From: Physella acuta
Lineage: Eukaryota; Mollusca; Gastropoda; Physidae
Length of the DNA stretch: 64,000 bases
Direction: 5' to 3'
Assembly: GCF_028476545.1 (NCBI RefSeq)
Contig: NW_026732605.1
Location: 52,501-116,500, forward strand
Positions within the stretch are counted from its first letter, which is position 1, and the number at the start of each line of letters is the position of its first letter. The translations under genes and the position numbers were made by a program. The notes beneath the pieces are model-generated. The model was not told the DNA's origin. It saw only the letters and a program-made list of their open reading frames with translations, and did not search any database. Positions 22,518-32,984 of this stretch are shown piece by piece.

Positions 22518-23534
22518 CCGGTCACTGGACACTCTTTGAAACCTTGTCGTCTGCTCGGAAACTGTAGATCCCGCCTCGCCCCCTCTAGCAGAAGTGACCT
22601 GATGCCAGTTCTAGAGCACTGAGCGTAAATAAATTATATTTAGATTTATTATTTAGAGAACTGTTCACGTTTTCACACTAGTCAATTATTTTAAAGTATT
22701 GTTGTAAATTTTCTGTACTTTATAACATTTTTTAAGTTAATGATGTTATTGTAGAGTAATAAATTTGAATGCTAATTCCTACATCACAACATGAAAACAA
22801 AATACAAGGGGAGGAAAAAAATTAATCTAAAAATCACAAAGAATGTTTCTCTATTTAAAAAAAAATATAATTAAATATTTATTCTAATATCAGTATTATT
22901 GGGTTTTAAAGATTGGCTTTTGAAGTGGATAATTTTATTTTTTAAATCTTTTAAAAGGATTAGGTTTTAAATCCGTGTTGTTGTACTCACGGGAATTGCT
23001 TGCGTGCAAGATTAAGTAAATCCGTGATTTAGATTTTAAAAAAGGCAATAAATCTGGAAGATTTAGCTTTTGTTACTAATTAAGATTTTTCAATTAACTT
23101 TGTTCATTATGCACTGGTGCCTTTAAAGACACGTTCTAGCTTGTGTATGTTAAATCATAAAACGTGACTTTTACTTTAAATATGTTTGAACCTTGTGACG
23201 TTAGCAAAACTACATGAACACATTTAAAAAGTAAGAATAAAACAATTATAAAAATCTTTACAACAATAAGCTTTCAAATGCTCTGAAAATAAGAAAATAG
23301 AACAATTTTATTCCGGTTAGTAAAAGGATTGGTTGTAAAATGGGTAAAATATTTCATTAAAATAGAATGATTGTTATTAAATTTAGTTACATTTTAATTA
23401 TTTTTCAATGACTAATTCAACATCTCATGAGATTTAAAATTGGGTTTACTTGTGTTTTCTTCGGAGACGAATGTGTCTGGAAAGAAAAAAGAGATGGGTC
23501 CAAATTAAGCGTCAAGATTCTATACAAACATACA
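22518..23534. other. AT-rich intergenic
   Basis: Unique-looking DNA. Short degenerate words (AAATCCGTG) recur around 22960-23040. No gene supported. Confidence 0.4.
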
Positions 23535-24030
23535 TTCCATGACAAGCGATCTCAGATAAAATATCCTAGAAAAAATATCTCACGAACAAAAGATCTCAGG
23601 ACAAAAGATATCAGGACAAATTATCAGATCTCATACAAATTATCCCAGACAAAATATCTTACTGACAAATGATCTCAGGACAAAAGATATCAGGACAAAT
23701 TATCAGATCGCAGACAAAATATCCCAGACAAAATATCTCAGGATAAATGATCTCAAACAAAACATCCCAGACAAAATGAAATATCTCACGAACAAATGAT
23801 CTCAAGAAAAAATATATCAGGATAAATTATCTCATGACAAATGATCTCAGACAAAATATCCCAGACGAAATATCTAAAGAACAAAATATATCAGGACAAA
23901 TTACCTAATGACATATGATCTCAGACAAAATATCTCGAAGACAAATTATCTTAGGACAAAATCTACAAGGACTAATGATACCACGAACACAATTATCTCA
24001 GACAAAATATCTCAAACAAAATTCAAACAT
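23535..24030 (+). mobile_element. Foldback-family tandem arm (ATCTCAGGACAAA units)
   Basis: Starts TTCCATGACAAGCGATCTCA, matching the terminus at 26028. It continues as about 28 units of 15-19 bp such as GACAAATGATCTCAG and ACAAAATATCCCAG. No inverted partner arm was found nearby. Confidence 0.7.
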
Positions 24031-24162
24031 ACCGACATAGTGAACTATATAAAAACTTATAATGACTTAGTTGGTTTAGCTATTGTTGTTTAGCTTTGTT
24101 CAGTTCGGGGAAGCAACATATCACGTGACATTTATACACGTATTTATAGACTAGCAAGAGGA

Positions 24163-24552
24163 TGACTCCGAGCAGAATCCGACAGCTGAGTGACTCCGAT
24201 CAGGAGTCTACAAGGTAAAAAAGTAAAGTTCCCTTTCAAACCTGACGGTCTATAGGGCAAGTGAAGTAGAGTTCACTTGTTTCTGTGACCTCGGCATATG
24301 AATAGGTAGTGTGGTCAGCACTATGCCCAGCCGTCTTTACTTTTCCTAAAGTGAATTAGGTGCCCATTAGAGTTGGGTGGACTCAGGGACGGTCTACTGA
24401 CTTTAACCCGGATTCGAACACGAGACTTAAAGGTTAGCAGTCCAGCTCTCCGATAACGAGTCAACAAGATGGTGACTCCGATTAGGAGTCTACAAGAGGT
24501 GCGACTCTGATCAGGAGTCGACAAGGGGTGACTCCGATAAGGAGTCGACATT
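24163..24552 (+). repeat. ~26-28 bp minisatellite split by a SINE
   Basis: GTGACTCCGATCAGGAGTCT followed by ACAAGG-type spacers recurs at 24163-24215 and resumes at 24470-24552. GGAGTC and GACTCC give each unit dyad symmetry. A SINE-A copy separates the two parts. Confidence 0.8.
24216..24465 (-). mobile_element. SINE-A copy inserted in minisatellite
   Basis: Near full-length inverted SINE-A: CAAACCTGACGGTCTATAGG, then CTTGTTTCTGTGACCTCGGC, then GGTCAGCACTATGCCCAGCC, with the head on the right (GGATTCGAACACGAGACTT). Flanking GAGTCTACAAGG and GAGTCAACAAGA resemble a target duplication, but they are also minisatellite units. Confidence 0.88.
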
Positions 24553-24775
24553 AGGGTGGGGTGACACCAAAAAGAGTTATACAAATGATGTCACCAAGCA
24601 GAAAGGGGAAAAGGAAGTAGAGTCGTCAAGAAACAGCTTCTATGTCATTGACCTCTCAAAATCCTAGTTACAATTCCGCAGCGTCACTTGACCTCATGAC
24701 GCCACTATTTAAAGCTTGTGATGTTGACGCTTTACGTCCTATTTCTGAACCCAAGTTCATCAAGTAAATTAAGAA

Positions 24776-25009
24776 CAGAGGGTAGCGAGGGGGGGGGGGG
24801 GCGGGGTGCGGACCGCACCGGATGACACCATTTAGGGGGGTGACACCAAGGCAAAAAAATAGCAAAATATATAGAGAAAATTTGAGGGGGGGGGGTGCAA
24901 ATCGAAAATTTGAAAGTTTGTCCCCGGGAAGGGTCGCTACGCCTCTGGGGGGGGGGGGTGACACCATTAAGTGCTGCACCGGGTGAAACCCGACCTCGCT
25001 ACGCCACTG
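24776..25009 (-). mobile_element. hAT-like MITE, chimeric form, perfect TSD
   Basis: Starts CAGAGGGTAGCGAGG and ends CTCGCTACGCCACTG. Both flanks (24768-24775, 25010-25017) are ATTAAGAA, an exact 8-bp duplication. Inside are GTGACACCAAGGCAAAAAAA and an embedded type B end (GAAGGGTCGCTACGCCTCTG). It is the inverted sister of the copy at 33412. Confidence 0.92.
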
Positions 25010-25019
25010 ATTAAGAACA

Positions 25020-25429
25020 ACATAATACATTTCTTGACTAAATAAACTAAATATTTTTCTGTTTGTCAGCAACTACAGTATAGTCTAGAAATACTGACAT
25101 ATGATAGTTTCTAAATTACCATAGGCCAATCAACAAGAGAATAGTTTGTATAGAAATGTTTGAGAAAATCTTTTTTCGAAATTATGGGATACAATTGGTG
25201 TTAAATATAGCTGTTGTTCTGCTTACAATGTTACGTATTATCTTGATACTTGATTCTTTAAATCTGATATTTATTTAATCATTGTAAAAAGTAAAAAAAA
25301 AATGTTAATAGCCTACTCACGTTAATAATAAAATCGTCAGTCTATAACTGAACCAGTATAAGCCAAAATTATTTTGCTGTCAGTTTTATAGAAATTTAGG
25401 AAGGTTAGGGTGATATAATTCTTAGGATG
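25020..25429. other. Intergenic, nothing recognised
   Basis: Unique-looking AT-rich sequence. Confidence 0.4.
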
Positions 25430-25980
25430 GTAGCGGCACTGTTAGTGTTATAAAAACCTTTGAATTGTATGGGTTAATGTTAGTGTAATAAAAAGATTAA
25501 GATTGTATGTGTATCGTTTGTGTTATAACAATTTTAAGACTCTTTTGTAACGTTAGTGTTTTATCAATTTTAAGATTGTGTGACTTCTGTTAGTTTTTTT
25601 TTTAAATCTTAAGATTTTAGGGGTAATGTTAGTGTAATAGAAATCTTAAGAAATCTTAAGATTGTTGGTAATGTTAGTGTCATAGAAATCTTAAGAAATC
25701 TTAAGATTATTTGGTAATGTTAGTGTAATAGAAATCTTAAGAAATCTTAAGATTGTTGGTAATGTTAGTGTCATAGAAATCTTAAGAAATCTTAAGTTTA
25801 TTTTTTTTAAAGTTAGTGTAATAGAAATCTTAAGAAATCTTAAGATTGTTGGTAATGTTAGTGTCATAGAAATCTTAAGAAATCTTAAGATTATTTGGTA
25901 ATGTTAGTGTTATAGAAATCTTAAGAAATCTTAAGATTGCTAGGTAATTTTAGTGTTATAGAAATCTTAAGATTGTACTT
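25430..25980 (+). repeat. 45-46 bp minisatellite with CTTAAG palindromes
   Basis: The core (25620-25970) has about 7-8 units of 45-46 bp. Each carries AATGTTAGTGT and two TCTTAAG words arranged as ATCTTAAGAAATCTTAAGAT, a self-complementary stretch. The leading part (25430-25620) is more diverged. Confidence 0.85.
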
Positions 25981-26027
25981 TAAGGGCACTGTCGGAGACG
26001 GCGTGGTCGTGTGTTCGAGCTAACGAC

Positions 26028-27553
26028 GGTTCCACGACAAAAGATCGCAGATAAGATATCCCAGAAAAAATATCTCAGGACAAAATATCTCAGGACAAAT
26101 CATCTTAAGCACAAATAATCTCATGGACAAAATATATCAGGACAAACGATATCATGGACAAATAATCTCAGGACAAACGATATTATGAACAAATAATTTC
26201 AGACAAAATGATTTCATGGAGAAAATATATCAGGACAAAAGATATCATGGACAAATGTTCTCAGACAAAATATCTCATGGACAAAATATTTTACGGACAA
26301 ATGATCTCATGGAAAAAAAATTTATCAGGACAAAAGATATCATGGACAAACGATTTCAGACAAAATATCTCACAACAAAATATTTATAGTATTTGGGATT
26401 ACTTTCGTAGATTTTCTTATTTAAACAAGTAATTAAAAAACGTATAGTGACAATTTTAGCGTAAATCAAGAGCAGGGTTAGTAAAACCATTGGTTAGTTA
26501 TTGGAACGTTTTTTATTAATTTTTTTTTCAGTATTTTTGAAAACTTTCTTCGGCAATATTGTTCTAAATTATGGCAGGAATCGATTGGTACATGTTTCAA
26601 GTAGCTAAGTCGTCTGGTTGCCGAGATATGGGCCAAAAACTGCATTTTTTTCGAGGTTTTTTGGCTTTTCCGGGAAATCCATGAAAGAAACCCGGAATTT
26701 TTTTGGCCAATGTTCATCCTGGTAACTTACTTAACATATTTGCTTTTGGAACTAGTCCTCGATATTGCTTCGTTGAGGAGGAGATACGACTTAAAGCTGC
26801 GGACACACATCCATCCATTCCCAGAAAAGACGAGTTAATAAACGCAATTCTCCAGAATGGAAATTGCGCTAAAAAAATTTACCCTCAATGGTTTTCATTT
26901 ACTTTTTTTTCACAATAATTTTCAGAAAAAGTTTTGTCTTATAGGTTTGTCACATTACATTAATAAACATATTAAATTTGCAATTAGAAATATAATATTT
27001 ATAGATTAAAACTAACTCTCGATAGACAGTGTAGGTGCGCTTGCTCGTGAATGGGTGAAGGGCTAGAAAAACACACCTACGTAGCGAGGTGGTCGTTCGC
27101 TTAGTCTGTGGAGACAATCTGAATACCCACTCACGTTTTTTGAAAACTAGTTCACGTGTTTTGAACATTAATGTGTGTAAGGCTTCTATCGTTGTATTAG
27201 TTATATGCATGTTCATGTCTTTTACATTTCATATAAAATTATATTTTTAAAAATTAAGTTTAATTTATTCATTTAGTAAATCTCACAGTTATCATATGTA
27301 ATAAAAACAAATAAAATCTATCTAACAATCAAAAGAAAATTTTATAATTAACTATATTCCTTCTTCATACTATAAATATTTGGTTGTGAGATATTTTGTC
27401 TGGGATATTTTGTCCTGAGATCATTTGTCCTGAGATGATTTGTCCTGAGATCATTAATTGTCCTGAGATCATTTGTCCTGAGATCATTTGTCCTGAGATC
27501 ATTTGTCCTGAGATCATTTGTCCTGAGATCATTTGTCCTGAGATCATTTGTGG
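26028..27553. mobile_element. Foldback-like element with tandem-repeat inverted arms
   Basis: The left arm (26028-26395) starts GGTTCCACGACAAAAGATCG and consists of ATCTCAGGACAAA / GATATCATGGACAAA units. It ends at the inner boundary CTCACAACAAAATATTTATA. The right arm (27368-27553) is inverted, with about ten near-identical TCATTTGTCCTGAGA units, and its inner boundary TATAAATATTTGGTTGTGAG mirrors the left one. The ~970-bp interior has no recognised protein. Inverted arms made of short tandem units resemble Drosophila Foldback and Galileo elements in architecture; that comparison is inference. Confidence 0.6.
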
Positions 27554-27555
27554 TC

Positions 27556-27780
27556 AAAGCCACTCTATGGTCCAAGCCCTTATGGTCAAACTCCTACAGT
27601 CAAAACACCTGCGGTTAAAGCACCTAGGACCGGGAATAGTCCAGGAATTCTTTTCCACTAAAGCTTTTGACTAAAGCATTTTTGGAATATCGTTAGCATA
27701 CGTAAAGTGTGTGTAAAAAATGTTAAATGGATTATGTTGTCATAGCATGTAGACTTCCCGTGAACAAAATACCTTATGTA
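27556..27780 (+). repeat. Degenerate ~19-bp GTCAAA repeats
   Basis: TATGGTCCAAGCCCT, TATGGTCAAACTCCT, ACAGTCAAAACACCT and GCGGTTAAAGCACCT form a short degenerate array after the foldback arm, fading by about 27680. Confidence 0.5.
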
Positions 27781-27786
27781 TTTATC

Positions 27787-29941
27787 GCCAAATGGAGGTT
27801 TAAGGCCATGGCGAATTGGGACTTTGTGGCCAAATGGACATTTAAGGCCACGGTGAATTAGGACTTTGTGGCCAAATGGAGATTTAAGGCCATGGTGAAT
27901 TAGGACTTTGTGGCCAAATGGAGATTTAAGGCCACGGTGAATTAGGACTTTGTGGCCAAATGGAGATTTAAGGCCATGGTGAATTGGGACTTTGTGGCCA
28001 AATGGAGATTTAAGGCCACGGTGAATTAGGACTTTGTGGCCAAATGGAGATTTAAGGCCATGGTGAATTGGGACTTTGTGGCCAAATGGAGATTTAAGGC
28101 CATTGTGAATTGGGACTTTGTGGCAAAATGGAGATTTAAGGCCACGGTGAATTAGGACTTTGTGGCCAAATGGAGATTTAAGGCCATGGTGAATTGGGAC
28201 TTTGTGGCCAAATGGAGATTTAAGGCCATGGTGAATTGGGACTTTGTGGCCAAATGGAGATTTAAGGCCACGGTGAATTAGGACTTTTTGGCCAAATGGA
28301 GATTTAAGGCCATGGTGAATTGGGACTTTGTGGCCAAATGGAGATTTAAGGCCACGGTGAATTAGGACTTTGTGGCCAAATGGAGATTTAAGGCCATGGT
28401 GAATTGGGACTTTGTGGCCAAATGGAGATTTAAGGCCACGGTGAATTAGGACTTTGTGGCCAAATGGAGATTTAAGGCCACGGTGAATTAGGACTTTGTG
28501 GCCAAATGGAGATTTAAGGCCACGGTGAATTAGGACTTTGTGGCCAAATGGAGATTTAAGGCCACGGTGAATTAGGACTTTGTGGCCAAATGGAGATTTA
28601 AGGCCATGGTGAATTGGGACTTTGTGGCCAAATGGAGATTTAAGGCCACGGTGAATTAGGACTTAGTGGCCAAATGGAGATTTAAGGCCACGGTGAATTA
28701 GGACTTAGTGGCCAAAAGGAGATTTAAGGCCACGGTGAATTAGGACTTTGTTGCCAAATGGAGATGTAAGGCCATGGTGAATTAGGACTTTGTAGCCAAA
28801 TGGAGATTTAAGGCCAAGGTGAATTAGGACTTTGTTGCCAAATGGAGATTTAAGGCCATGGTGAATTAGGAATTTGTAGCCAAATGGAGATTTAAGGCCA
28901 AGGTGAATTAGGACTTTGTTGCCAAATGGAGATTTAAGGCCAAGGTGAATTAGGACTTTGTGGCCAAATGGAGATTTAAGGCCACGGTGAATTAGGACTT
29001 AGTGGCCAAATGGAGATTTAAGGCCACGGTGAATTAGGACTTAGTGGCCAAAAGGAGATTTAAGGCCACGGTGAATTAGGACTTTGTTGCCAAATGGAGA
29101 TTTAAGGCCATAGTGAATTAGGACTTTGTAGCCAAATGGAGATTTAAGGCCAAGGTGAATTAGGACTTTGTTGCCAAATGGAGATTTAAGGCCATGGTGA
29201 ATTAGGAATTTGTAGCCAAATGGAGATTTAAGGCCAAGGTGAATTAGGACTTTGTTGCCAAATGGAGATTTAAGGCCAAGGTGAATTAGGACTTTGTGGC
29301 CAAATGGAGATTTAAGGCCATGGTGAATTTGAACTTTGTGGCCAAATTGAGATTTAAGGCCACGGTGAATTAGGACTTTGTGGCCAAATGGAGATTTAAG
29401 GCCATGGTGAATTGGGACTTTGTGGCCAAATGGAGATTTAAGGACACGGTGAATTAGGACTTTGTGGCCAAATGGAGATTTAAGGCCGCGGTGAATTAGG
29501 ACTTTGTGGCCAAATGGAGATTTAAGGCCACGGTGAATTAGGACTTTGTGGCCAAATGGAGATTTAAGGCCATGGTGAATTAGGACTTTGTGGCCAAATG
29601 GAGATTTAAGGCCACGGTGAATTAGGACTTTGTGGCCAAATGGACATTTAAGGACAAGGTGAATTAGGACTTTGTGGCCAAATGCAGATTTAAGGCCACG
29701 GTGAATTAGGACTTTGTGGCCAAATGGACATTTAAGGACAAGGTGAATTAGGACTTTGTGGCCAAATGGAGATTTAAGGCCACGGTGAATTAGGACTTTG
29801 TGGCCAAATGGAGATTTAAGGCCACGGTGAATTAGGACTTTGTGGCCAAATGCAGATTTAAGGACACGGTGAATTAGGACTTTGTGGCCAAATGGAGATT
29901 TAAGGCCAAGGTGAATTAGGACTTTGTGGCCAACTAGAGAT
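27787..29941 (+). repeat. 42-bp satellite, about 51 copies
   Basis: The monomer contains GCCAAATGGAGATTTAAGGC followed by CAYGGTGAATTRGGACTTTG. Two linked monomer states alternate: CATGGTGAATTGGG and CACGGTGAATTAGG. An 8-monomer block of 336 bp, marked by ACTTAGTGG at 28661 and 28997 and by GCCAAAAGG at 28711 and 29047, is present twice. Most monomers contain an in-frame TAG, so the array is non-coding. Confidence 0.97.
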
Positions 29942-30112
29942 CTTGTGCCAATGTCGTGTATTGAGATTAATGCCTTATTGTAGTGTGTAAGATTGAATAC
30001 ACAGATTTTACAAATTTTATAATTTTACCAAGAAACTTTAAGGTCACGGGTATGAAGCGTAAGCACAAGGAAGCGGGTGGGGGAGGGGTGTGGGGGAGAG
30101 ATATTAGGAGTG

Positions 30113-30152
<40 letters not shown>

Positions 30153-30729
30153 TAATTCAATTGTTTTAAACATTTAAATCAGTAATAATAATATATTTGA
30201 TAGATTTTACATAGCATCAAAGACATGAACAGTGAACATCAATTGCATATATAATAATCAAAAGGAAAAAATGAAATGGCATAAGAACTAGATTAAAAAA
30301 AGGTGTGCAAACTAGGTTTCTCTTCACTGCTTAGTTTAGTGTGCTGCGGAGTCAAAAGTTCACACTGTAGCCACACATGGACAGAAATAGAAACGAGCGT
30401 GGGAGAAGTGTCTCTGTAACCACGTACTGACCTATCATTCCAAAACTTTCTATGACATAAAATTGACCCTTGGCAATGAGGGCACGCTACCTTGAAATGT
30501 CCGCCAGTCCGGTTGAGTGGGGGGGGGGGGGGAGTGTGTGTGTGTGTGTGTGTGTTGGGGGGGTTGAGGTGGGTATCTCTTTCTACCATTCAGGTTGTGC
30601 ATTTTAAAACCCGGGAAACATAAGACTGTTCTAATGTTAATTTACTTTGGGGGCTGATCGAGTGATGTTTGGCTTGAGACTGTCTAAATTAAAATTAATA
30701 CTTTATTTATTTCTTTCCTGTATATTTCT
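29942..30729. other. Intergenic with poly-T and a GT/G-run block
   Basis: A 35-bp poly-T lies at 30116-30150. A moderately GC-rich stretch at 30300-30520 is open on the minus strand (a CPHCQGS-containing 98-codon frame) next to a poly-G and (GT)n block at 30518-30555. No family was recognised, and the frame includes the simple repeat, so I do not call a gene. Confidence 0.4.
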
Positions 30730-32700
30730 TTTTTTTTTCTCAGTTAAGTGAGAGTTCCCAGTCTATGTCTTAGCTTTGCTTGAAATATTTCTTTTAACTC
30801 GATGTCCGTGTATTTTGTGAAAAAATATCTGACTTTATTCCTAATTTGCCATATAGTCGATCTATAAATAGCCATTGCTACTAGTCTGTTTTCGTCTTCT
30901 GTTCTTTGTCTAGTCGTGTTAATTAAATTAAGTGTGATTGCTTTATTTGTTGTGGCTGTTTGATTGGTGGTGTTTAATATTTTCGCAAGTGTTTGCTTTG
31001 TTTTCTGTACTAATATACAATCTAAATAAATGTGTTTCTCAGTTTCTTGTATATTTTGTTTACACGTTTGACATGTTATTTTAACATTTTGATTTGACTT
31101 TGTATTTCGTGAAACTGGAGTTGTGTTAAAAATCAGTCTGTATGCTATTTCCCTTTCTTTTGGTGTAATGCGTTTATTATGTAGGTTTCTAAATGTATCT
31201 TTAATGTCTATTATATTGTGTTCCCTGGCCCAACTAATTCTCGTGTATAAGGGTGTCGCTTGTTGTTTGATTAGGATGTCGTATATTTTTTTTGTGTCTT
31301 CCCCAATAATGCTTTTCTTTCCTTGGAATATTGCTAGCGTTTCTTTATAAAAGCTGCCTATGTCATTTCCCCCATAGTGTGGTGTTATGATGTTTAATTT
31401 TAAAATGCTCTTTATGTTTAACCCAATGTAGTATTGTGCTAATGGATGATAATGTGGTTCTATCCTTATTCTATCCAGGTGTTTTAATCGGAAGGTGTTT
31501 ATTTTAGTTTGAATGTCGTGTAGCCCTATACCTCCATTTAATTTATTTTGTATTAAGGTTTTGTGGCTAATGTTTCTAATCGTATTTTTGAAAATGAACT
31601 CTCTAATGTGCTTGTTTGTTTTTTTAATAAATGAGTTGGGTATTGTAGAGTTCGTCGCTACGAAAATTATTTTTGGAATGATATATCTGTTTACTAATGT
31701 AGCTCTGGCAAAAATGGTTGTATTGCAGTATTGGTATTTTTCCAGATTGTGATTTATTTTATTTTTCAGTGTGGTCCAAGTTTCTTGGTCGTTTATTGTG
31801 GGATCGCTAGTATAGGTTATTCCATAAATTTTGAGTTTGTCAGTTATTGTTATGTCTATGTGATAGTTATCTTTACCTTTCCATTTACCTATACCCATTA
31901 CTTTTGATTTTTCTGCGTTTATTTTCCCCCCGCTCCCTTTCCCAAAGTTGTTGAATTTTTCTATTACAGTCTGTATTGCTTTTTCTGTTTGTACTAAGAA
32001 AGTAGTGTCGTCTGCGTATGCAAGTATTTTCTTGCCTACCGTGTTTGGAATGTACAGTCCTTTAATCGAGTTGTCCTGTCTAATGTTTTCTAGTAGGGGT
32101 TCTAAGCTTAGGATGTATAGTAGGGGAGATAAAGGACAACCTTGTCTAACTGATTTCTGTATGTGAAAAGCGCTTGTAACACTGTTGTTTATTAATAAAT
32201 GACTATGTGCATTGTTATATATTATTTTTATCCATGTTGTAAAATAGTGTCCTAGGTTGTAAGCATCTATTGTTTTTATTAACCATGTATGATCTACTCT
32301 GTCGAACGCTTTCTGTTGGTCGATGCTAAGAATCGCTAGTTGTGTGTCTTTCTGCGTGCTATAATGTATGATGTCTCTGATTAAGTGCGTGTGGTTGTGT
32401 ATGTTTCTACCTGGTATGCTATACTGCTGATCGGGGTGTATTAATTTAGATATTAAAGGTTCGAGTTTCTTAACTAAAGTTTTTGTCAATATTTTATAAT
32501 CACTGTTAAGTAAAGATATAGGTCTGTAATTTATAATTTTTGTCCTGTCCGTATCATTTTTGGGAATGAGTGTTATATATGCCCTGTTAAAATCTGTAGC
32601 ACAATCCTCTCTTTCATGTATGTCCTGAAATGTAGCGTGTAAAAGGAGTATTAAGTCATTTTTGAAGGTTTTATAAAATTCATTGGTTAGTTGGAAAAAC
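30730..32700 (-). mobile_element. 5'-truncated L1/Tx1-type LINE
   Basis: Only the reverse-transcriptase half and short 3' end remain. After the stop at 30744 comes CTGAG and an A-rich tail (A10 then GAAATA). The conserved frame begins abruptly near 32690 with LTNEFYKTF, where complete elements have upstream endonuclease and linker. No convincing target-site duplication was found. The uninterrupted frame suggests recent insertion. Confidence 0.85.
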
Positions 32701-32711
32701 TGTACGGTGAG
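30744..32711 (-). CDS. LINE ORF2 reverse transcriptase, 5'-truncated
   Basis: One open frame of about 655 codons runs from a stop at 32712-32714 to a TAA at 30744; the recognisable protein starts near LTNEFYKTF. Reverse-transcriptase blocks appear in order: YITLIPKNDTD and NYRPISLLNSDYKILTK (block 1), LIHPDQQYSIPGRNIHN (block 2), LSIDQQKAFDRVDH (motif A with catalytic Asp), SVRQGCPLSPLLYILSLE (motif B) and LAYADDTTFLVQ (motif C, YADD). These wordings are typical of the L1/Tx1 group. The C-terminal CQTC-x9-H-x4-C is a zinc-knuckle-like CCHC motif found in such LINEs. The endonuclease and ORF1 are absent. The protein would copy element RNA at target sites; without a promoter it is probably silent. 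There is no authentic ATG, because the 5' end is a truncation. Confidence 0.88.
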   Translation of the reverse strand, partial: LTVQFFQLTNEFYKTFKNDLILLLHATFQDIHEREDCATDFNRAYITLIPKNDTDRTKIINYRPISLLNSDYKILTKTLVKKLEPLISKLIHPDQQYSIPGRNIHNHTHLIRDIIHYSTQKDTQLAILSIDQQKAFDRVDHTWLIKTIDAYNLGHYFTTWIKIIYNNAHSHLLINNSVTSAFHIQKSVRQGCPLSPLLYILSLEPLLENIRQDNSIKGLYIPNTVGKKILAYADDTTFLVQTEKAIQTVIEKFNNFGKGSGGKINAEKSKVMGIGKWKGKDNYHIDITITDKLKIYGITYTSDPTINDQETWTTLKNKINHNLEKYQYCNTTIFARATLVNRYIIPKIIFVATNSTIPNSFIKKTNKHIREFIFKNTIRNISHKTLIQNKLNGGIGLHDIQTKINTFRLKHLDRIRIEPHYHPLAQYYIGLNIKSILKLNIITPHYGGNDIGSFYKETLAIFQGKKSIIGEDTKKIYDILIKQQATPLYTRISWAREHNIIDIKDTFRNLHNKRITPKEREIAYRLIFNTTPVSRNTKSNQNVKITCQTCKQNIQETEKHIYLDCILVQKTKQTLAKILNTTNQTATTNKAITLNLINTTRQRTEDENRLVAMAIYRSTIWQIRNKVRYFFTKYTDIELKEIFQAKLRHRLGTLT

Positions 32712-32714
32712 CTA

Positions 32715-32984
32715 AGTTAGTAAATTAAATATAAAACAACGACTAAAAATAAGATATTATAATACAAGATATTTTGGTTCATTGTGTTCTAACTATATTT
32801 GCTTAAAATTCAATTTTAATGTGTGGTTTCGTCACTTTTTAAAAATTGATTTTATTTTAATTTACGCAAGCAAAGAAAATGAAATGAAAGAATACCACTT
32901 TGTTAATCAGGGGAGGTAAAGGCAATTTAGAAAAGAAAAACAATTTTATCGAAGTTACGGTTCTTTGATTATCTTTTTATATCC
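32715..32984. other. AT-rich flank of the LINE
   Basis: Unique-looking AT-rich DNA, nothing recognised. Confidence 0.4.

Noticed and set aside
27348-27674. CRISPR-like appearance of the regular TCATTTGTCCTGAGA repeats
   Set aside because: Head-to-tail units without unique spacers, in a eukaryotic context; part of a foldback-like arm.
30293-30589. 98-codon minus-strand frame with CPHC motif
   Set aside because: Includes a (GT)n and poly-G block, no second zinc-ligand pair or known family; left uncalled.
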